Origin: Branchinecta lynchi
Taxonomy: Eukaryota > Arthropoda > Branchiopoda > Anostraca > Branchinectidae
Assembly (NCBI GenBank): GCA_023053575.1
Contig: JAKZAP010000012.1
Location: forward strand, 9,300,230-9,364,229
Length of the DNA stretch: 64,000 bases
Direction: 5' to 3'
Of the stretch, positions 40,801-49,200 are shown in pieces; position 1 is the stretch's first letter; the number at the start of each line of letters is the position of its first letter. The notes below the pieces were generated by a model. That model searched no databases, was not told the DNA's origin, and saw only the letters and a program-made list of their open reading frames with translations. A program made the translations under genes and the position numbers.

Positions 40801-43800
40801 TGCTGATCGCTGGAACCTAGGCTCTTTAGATGTAAGTTTGTTAGTTTCTCTACCCTTTTTTTAGGGTGTCCCCTCTACCGATGTGTGGCCGTTCCAGTGC
40901 ATTATTACTTTAGGAATTTTTTTTCTAGAAAAATGACAAGGTCATCGAGCTACTGATTCGCCTCCTAGCGTCCACCATCTCGCGTCCAACGTCGGTGGAC
41001 TCCAAGTCTGCTCATCTGCAACGTCACGCTCACAACGTTGCTGAACGTCTTCGATCGTCCCGTCACCCACTGCCCGCTCACCTTAGTGGGACGTTTTACC
41101 TCCTGTTAGATTTAGCAACGTTCTTCAGCCTCTATCATAGCGGTCGCGTGAACGAGGCGTTAGATGTGAGTTTTTTCTTATCCATTCTCATTCCCGACAT
41201 CTCGAACCTCCTATCTAGTCTAATCTCCTATCTAATCCATCCTAACAGTGCTGAAATAATTCCTTCATATTTGACATGATGCAAAACGGATACGTCAGCT
41301 ACTTTGTATTGCATCTATATTTCGGCCCTTCTTGGCAAGGGTCCTCTTCAGGCTCAAGCTGGAAAATGAATTTGTGGAAGAACAACTAAAGATTCTTCGT
41401 TAAATATCTGATTTTGTGAATTTTGTATTGCTTGGAATTTTTGTGAATTTATCACCGAAGTACGGAACTTCAGATCACCCAGACATGCTGACAAGTTGAG
41501 CAGCATGGGCTGCAGCCGTGCCCAAAATGAAATCACAGCACCAGCTTCAACTCCATTTAATTTTCAAGAGGAAATTCCCAAAATCAGATAATTTAACGAT
41601 GAATCTCTAGTTGTTGTTGGGATCCCAAAACGTAAGTGGAGGGATACCTATGACATCGCAAAAGTTGTCCGTCTTTTAGCACGATAACTCTCGAAGGGAA
41701 TGAGATATTTTGATGAAACTTGGTGTGAGGATTCTTCGTGTCAAGGGTAAGGTCAAGTTCTTAGATGGGCTCTGTAGCTCTACATTTAGGGGTGGGGGTT
41801 CAAATTAAGGGACAAACACAAAAAATTTTGAACATCAAATGTGATAGTCGATTATAGTGTAAGGAGACGTGCTGAGCACGATGGTGAAAACCATTTTCTC
41901 GCCGGACAATTAGTTCGTATAGAATCCGGCAAAAACCGGAAAGTTGGTTAAAAGTAAAAGTTTCATTCGAAGTTGATTAAATGTTCGATTTAAGTGTAAG
42001 AAGACATGCTGAAAACGATGGTGAAGCCATTTTCCCGCCGGACAACTAGTTCGCCCGGAACCCGGTCAAAATCGGAAAATTTGTTAAAAGCAAAAGTTTT
42101 ATCTAAAGTTGAGTAGACGACAGATTGACCAGTAAGAATAGACGCTGAGTCTATATTTGGCATTCATTTTTTACCCGCACATATAATTGTCCGGAATCCA
42201 GTTGTAGCCAGAATTTTTTTTTTAAGTCAAAGTTTTATTTAAAGTTGATTAGATGTTCTTTGTAGGAATAAGGAGATACGCTGGATTCGTTTCTGAATTT
42301 TCTTTTTTTGCTGGACAGTAGTTAGCTCGGAATTGGGGTGAAACTGGAAAATTGGCAGAAGTAAAGCAGGAAGTTTCGGTCAGTATCGTCAAATTAGATA
42401 TGGCTTATAGAGGTATATCTCAACTTGGTTTTCTCTAATGATTAGCCTGGCGAAGACTGGATCTGGCGAAGACAAGACCCAATTGTCTGGATCAAATTTT
42501 ATATTTTTGGGATCCCATCGACACCTTTGAACTTGTTCCAAAAGTTCCCTTTTCCAGCTTGAATGATTTGAGCCGGAAGAAGACCCTTGCCAAGAAGTGC
42601 CGAAATACAGCTCCAATAAAATGTAGCTGACGTATCCGTTTTGTATTTTCAAATATGACTCTTAGTCAGCTTGGCTGAAGGAATATTTAATTATTTACTT
42701 TTCCGTGTTTGGTGCTTCTCGAGGCTGATCAGACTACTGCTTGTATTTTCCGAAGAGTGACTTTACCTCAGCCTGTTATGTGAGGCCCGTTTGTGACGTC
42801 GTGAAAGAAATAGGGAAATTCGATTAAATTGATACTGCAGAATACATATCGTATAGATATATACAGAGAGCCGAGTGGCGAGCGAGGCGCCCGACGCGTT
42901 TACACTTGTAAGTCTTTCTAGGAACAAGCAATTCTGTTAGCAAATCGAAAGTATGTGCTTCTCGTGTGGCCTCACGGGCCTCACATAATAAGCTGAGGTA
43001 TAATGGACACCTTCCGAGGAGGTCATTGGTCGTAAATACCAATTATGCAAGTTTTGTTCCGTGTTGCTCTTTGGACACTATATAGTCGAATCCGTTACGA
43101 AACGAGTATAATTTCAAGAGAGTCCGCTGTGTTGAATAGCCTCAGCCTCGTAGATAACATGGAAAGAAACAACACAAATTTTTACATTGACTGGGTCCTC
43201 TGTCTATCCCCTCTGTAGCTCAGTGGTAGAGCAGTGGCCTTGCAAGCAGAAAGTCGTGGGTTCAAATCCCGCCTGAGGAGCAATTTTGTGTAGTAACAAT
43301 ACATAAATGAAATAAAATTCTATAACTTTTCTCGAACAAGTATGTAATGCATATCATACTATGACCCTCGGTCAGTTATATTACAATAATCTTCACACAG
43401 AAAGTTAGCGGTAGATATGACTTCATATCACCCTCCAGAGAGGTTGATATGAAGTTAAATGTTCGAAAAAGTTATAACAGTGAACACACCTCCATCTCAG
43501 TTGGTATCGGACAACCTCGATGGCCATTTAAAAATATCAACCACGCTGCGCACGGTAGATATTTTTCATAGCCTATATACAGGGGCGTCGCAAGGGGGTT
43601 CCCCCCCCCCCCTACACCTTTTTGAGATCCGATCAAATTTACTAAAAATGTTCGGTATTTTCCCGATAGTGGAACTGTTCGATATATTTACGGGGATTCG
43701 GTGGTTATACAGAATCCTAAAGTACAAATCTTTTCGGTATAATGATCGGGATTCGGTATAATTGCCAGTATTCGGTAGTTACCACGAATTTGGTGAGAGA

Positions 43801-46169
43801 ATTTACTGAAATCATTTGGTAATTTTTCGATGCCGGAACTATTCGGTGTATTTATGGAGATTCCGTAGTTACACAGAATCCCGAATAAGCTGTTGGTTCA
43901 AAATTTTTCGGTATCATGATTAGTATTCGGTAATTTATTCAGTATAATTTCCAGGATTAGGAAGTTAACCACGAATCCTGGCTTTGTTGCAGTTTCGACG
44001 AAAGTATACCGAATAAGAATATTGTCCGGTAGTCTTTCGACACCAAAACAATTCGGTATAGTAACCGGGATACGGTAGTTATATAGAATTCCGAACATGC
44101 TATCGGTCTAAACTTATTCGGTGTAATAACTGGGATTCGTAATTTATTCGTTGTAATTGCCAGGATTCGGAAGCTACCACGAACCTCAGAAGAGGTCGAG
44201 TGAAGCACTGGTCGCAGAGAAAAGGGATGATCTATGATACCATCAATAGTCCTTACTTTTATTTTGGATGCCCAAAAGAATATCTAATCATAAATATTTC
44301 GAAAATTCAGCCTGCAGCACTTTTCGTAATATTCTCTGTTTTGTGGAAGGGCGCGTCATTTGACGGGGGTTTTACGCCAGTTCTAGGATTGAGATTTTGA
44401 AACATTAAAAGCTAGACTTTGGACGGAAATCAAATTTGGGAGGAATCACTTTATGTGATTATGGGTAAATGACAAAATTTGTCAGAGAAGCAGTTAAGCC
44501 TACAGACAAAAAAATGGATTTCAAAAATTTTCGCCTGCGGCGCTCGATTTAGTTTTCTATTGGCTATAATAGATAAAAGCTGTTACTGCAATCATGCCCG
44601 GCAATATATTCTACATGCGGGCTTCGCCAAAACACCGCCTAATAGTTGGCTTATCATCTTTCATGCTGCTCTTTATTGTTACTCTTCCTATGTAATCGTT
44701 TCTGTTCCAGAATTTAAAGCTCGAATTCTTAGTTCTAGGATTCGGTAAAAAATTTGAAAGATTCGGTAAAATTTTGAAAGATTCGGTAAAGCTTTGGCTC
44801 TGCACCCCCCCCCCCCCCCACCGAAAATGCACTTGCGACGCCCCTGCCTATATACATCGCCGTCGCCTCGGATAGGTTATTTTCAGTGACCGTCTCGGTG
44901 TTATTTTCCGATATCAACCTCGATTTCTGAAGTTAGAGCTTGTTCCACCCTTCTAACAATAGTAACTATTAGCTACTATGTTCGTTCCAACCCCGTGAAA
45001 AGTAACCACGATGACCATTCCAACCTTGCCGATATAGTAACTAACAGCAACTATTTGCTTACCTTGCTCGGGAACGTATAGTAAAGCTACGTTTACACGG
45101 AGGGTATTTACCCGTTATCCGCGGGTAGTTTTTCCTGGAACAGCAACAAATCCCCGGGTATTTCGTTTATTGAAGGGTATCCTTCGACGTCAGCAACAAC
45201 AAAATTGGATTTTCGTCGAATAATTTGGATTACTCAAGCTGTCAATGATTCATAGAGATCATTTTTTGTAGTTTTAGTGGTAGTTAGAATAAGTTTCGTT
45301 GCTGTGTTTCCTTTTGTTTGTATTGCCGTGGCCCTTGGGCTTTTAAGGTAATAAATATCATATCATATAAGAAGTGATCCAAATGGACACATGTTGGTGT
45401 CCATTGTAGAGAGATATCCTGAGCTTTATAATCTTGGAATCTGTTGCCGCATGACAGTAATCTCCCTTGAAAAATACCCGGGTACTGTTTGAACACTTTC
45501 CCCTCTTTTTTCGGGGAAAAATACCCGCCATGTAAATGATCCTTAAGCGTCTTAACTACGCATCTCTGTAACGTAATTCGTTTGATTCGGTCGTGGTATG
45601 ATATTCGGCTGGAAAATAGAAAAATCGTTCCAGCCTTGACGGCAAAAAGCCACAATTCGTGACGTCGTGCGTAGTAACTACGGCATGTAGGCTGGAACAC
45701 GCTCTTAACCTTTAATATCAAGAGGTAAATGAAGTGGAGATAATCGAGCTCTTTCCAGACCATCGCACAGCTTCGACTGATTCCGCTTAGCCCAGATGAG
45801 GTGGAGTCACGCGTTTCTACTTTCAAAAACCTCGCGGAAGAAGTTCGTCGCAATATTCCCGACGCCATTGTAGCCGTCATGAACCTTCTACTGAGCCGGT
45901 ACAAGCAACAAAAGTAAGTTGAAAAGAAACTAAGACCAAAGATATTACTTCCGTTTTTGCAGATACTATGTTTATCACGGTAGCTGGATCTGCAACTGTT
46001 CGTTTTTGTAGTTACCGTGCAGTTACTGCGGTGGCCATGCAAAAACGACAATTGCCGGAGCGCTTTTAAAAATCACCCAAAAGGAAATTCTGATATCCAC
46101 TGACATCTAGGGTGACAATCTTCTTTCGAACCAATTTGAAAAAAAAAACTAGGCTCTTGTGTTGGTGAT

Positions 46170-46203
<34 letters not shown>

Positions 46204-49200
46204 CCTGCGTCAAAGGATGCCCTTCCGTCATAGGGAATCCCTTTTTGCAGTGGCATTTCTTACGATCTTTTTCATTTCCTTCTCCGATACCAAAACCCTT
46301 TTCATGAGACCCTGGTATTTTTTTTTTTTTTTATTTATTTATTTATGACCCGCTTTTTGCGCATCTGAATATCAGATTCCACAGTAACTAACCACGGCGA
46401 CTGTAAAAAACGCACTTTGATCATGGTATCAGATATCATGGTTTCTGCAAAAACGCAAGTATTTGCCGTGGAAAGACAGGAAACTTTCATAAGTTGCAAC
46501 AACCAGTGCCGTTTAGCGGCTGGTTTTTGTTAGAGCAATCGCTCTGCTCGCATTTTATGTCGAAGTTATGTCATAACCAAACATTGACGGAGAAGTTCAA
46601 GATTCAAGATGCAAGCGTTACCCTTTTGGATGTCTCCTCATCGCTTTCAAAAATCATGGGCAACACCCAACCTGCGCACGATCTGACCGAAGATTGAAAA
46701 TTAAGTGTCTTTTTCTGCGTGTTTATGTGTTTTGTTTATTTTCTTCATTTACTCCGCTTTTCCGAATGGCGGGTCATGAATAAATTACTTACTTTACTGA
46801 TGACTGTACAAATCATCATCAAACAACACGGATTGTGTTATGTTATTTGTTTGTTTATGTTCTTAAAATCTGTTTGAAAAGCAAATTTCCAGCTCAGATA
46901 CTCGTTTCAGCAGTTGACAACAAATTTTTAGGGGGTAGCATGCCAGTGCTGAAGGGCATGGTGCCCCAAAGTATGAGCACCATTCCCGTAAACCGATGAG
47001 TTTATTGGCCCCACTCCTGGGTGTTCTGATCCGAAGCCCTTAAACTGCCAAAGTACGTGTCCGAAAGCTCCGAAACGAACTAAAATGCTGAATTAATTCA
47101 GGTTTTATGCAGCATTTTGCTCTCGGACAAAGATGCTAAATTTTCAAGAAGAAACTGGGGAGCACGGCGATTCTCCTAGTATCTTCCTAGAATTTGTTAC
47201 TTTCTTTTGCCACACAAAATGTCCTTAATGTTATCTAGGTCGAATTCCCGTCTGAGCGGCGACAAACTTTACGGAGCATACTCTACGAAAAACTTTATGA
47301 AGTCTGAGTCGTACTTTATATAGCTGATTCTTCTTTTCTTCTTCTTCTTCCCAGCTTAAATTTTGGTATTCTAGAAGTGTCCGAGAAAAAATAAAGTTAG
47401 CAGCTTTCGGACAAAAATAAATAAATATGCAGCATTAAGTGCAGGATTTACTGCACTAAAAAGCTTTCGGACACGCTCTAAATCTTGGTAGCGTCGAGCG
47501 GTGGGGAATTTTCAACCTTCGAAGGCGTATTCGTATCGTAGTCTTTCGTTTTAGGAGGTCGGTTCCTTGTCTTTCCTACTTACTTTAATAATTCCTTGGA
47601 TTATAACTTGTCACAGTCAGCATGTAAGATTATCTCCAACGGACATACGTCTTGCTATAATAAACTCTCAGAATCATCTCTCAATTCCATCTACAAATCG
47701 TCTCCTTCAATTCAGCCCTCGGAATCATCTGCTCGCTTCGGGCTTCACATGAAATTCCTATTTTGCTTACTGAATCAGAATCAGAATCATTATCAGAATC
47801 ATTTATTTTACACAAGCTATCGTAGTCAAGAAGAGACTCAACTAAATGGCGCTTGGGCTTACAAATTAAAAGAGGACACAAATAAGAACAGAAACTTCAG
47901 CACTTATTAAACACTGACGTGTAATACGGAACGAACGTGTTTGAAAACCTATTTGTTCGTATGGTAGGCGGTACCAGTTTTTCTTTGTTTTTGGACCTAG
48001 TGTCAACTCGATTCGGCATGACCGGTGGTAGTATAGCCCTATGTTTGTCACTTCGTAGAAGGAATTGACCAAATTTGCATATCAAACTGAACCGACGGTC
48101 GTAAAGGGACGGTAGTTGTAAGGTCGATAATGCTGAATCATAATCAGTAAATGCTTCACACAATATTACTTTAGCGGCTCTTTTCTGTATTGACTCAAGT
48201 TGATCACTTAAGTATCCTGTGTTATTGACTTGAGGCCCCCAAACAGGGCAAGCATACTCTACAATTGGTCGGATATATGTCAGGTACGCCAGCTTTAGTT
48301 GCGACACTGAAAAACCGAATCGACGCATTAAGATAAGGGTACGCATCGCACTGTTGGCTTTTCTTACTATTGTATCAACGTGAAGACTAAACGAGCAATC
48401 AACGCTAAACGTGACGCCGAGAATAACAGCCGAAGATACACTAGGATACGGTGGCGGAGGGCACACAAAATCCCTTTTCAGGGGATTAAAGCGAAGGATT
48501 TTGGTTTTCCCTTCGTTGATTTGTAGGCTGTTAGTTGCACATTGGTCTTTAAAATTGCTGAATGTTTCGTCACAGAACTGAGGAACTGCCTCGGATTTCT
48601 CGATAATGTACTTGAGAAGAACGACAAATCGTCAACGTACTTGAATCTTTCATCGAACCCAGAAAGGACAAAATTTATCACTGCCAAAAACAATAGTGCC
48701 GCAAGTTTTGTGCCTTGTGGAGCTCCGCACGTTAGCTCAGCCCATTCGGAATCAGTGTCTCCTGGGAAAAGACTGTACACGCACTGGTAACGGGCTCGTA
48801 AAAAATCGATCACTAGAAGGAGGATATGTTTGCGTGCACCCATGGTGCGTAAATTTGTCATTGCAATGGAGTGGCGAATAAGGTCAAAAGCTTTTCGGTA
48901 GTCCACAAGGAGGAGATCGATAATGGCACTTCCTCGGTCGAGCCACTCAACGATGAGGTGGTACATACGCACTAAATAGACAGTTGTGCTGCTGCCTTTT
49001 AAGCATCCATACTGGTACGGGTCGAGGGATCCAGAGACCTGTGACATCAGCTCACGGTATATAAACGTTTCTGCTACCTTAGAAAGGTTCGGAGTTATTG
49101 AGATGGGTCGGAGTTGATCACAAGATTTGGGACACTTCACCTTTGGAATGACGCGAACATACGCCCTCTTCCACGCACTAGGGAACACTTGTTGTAGGAA

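Noticed and set aside
43209..43280. Functional tRNA-Ala gene
   Set aside because: Acceptor and anticodon stems are mispaired and the 3' flank resembles the SINE at 37399-37602. A tRNA-derived element is more likely.
45284..46051. 255-codon minus-strand frame
   Set aside because: It runs across a nested MITE, a LINE tail and nup93 exon 12 in antisense, so it is a chance frame.
46165..46203. Poly-T tract as a processed pseudogene tail
   Set aside because: No transcript-like body or target duplication is recognisable beside it.
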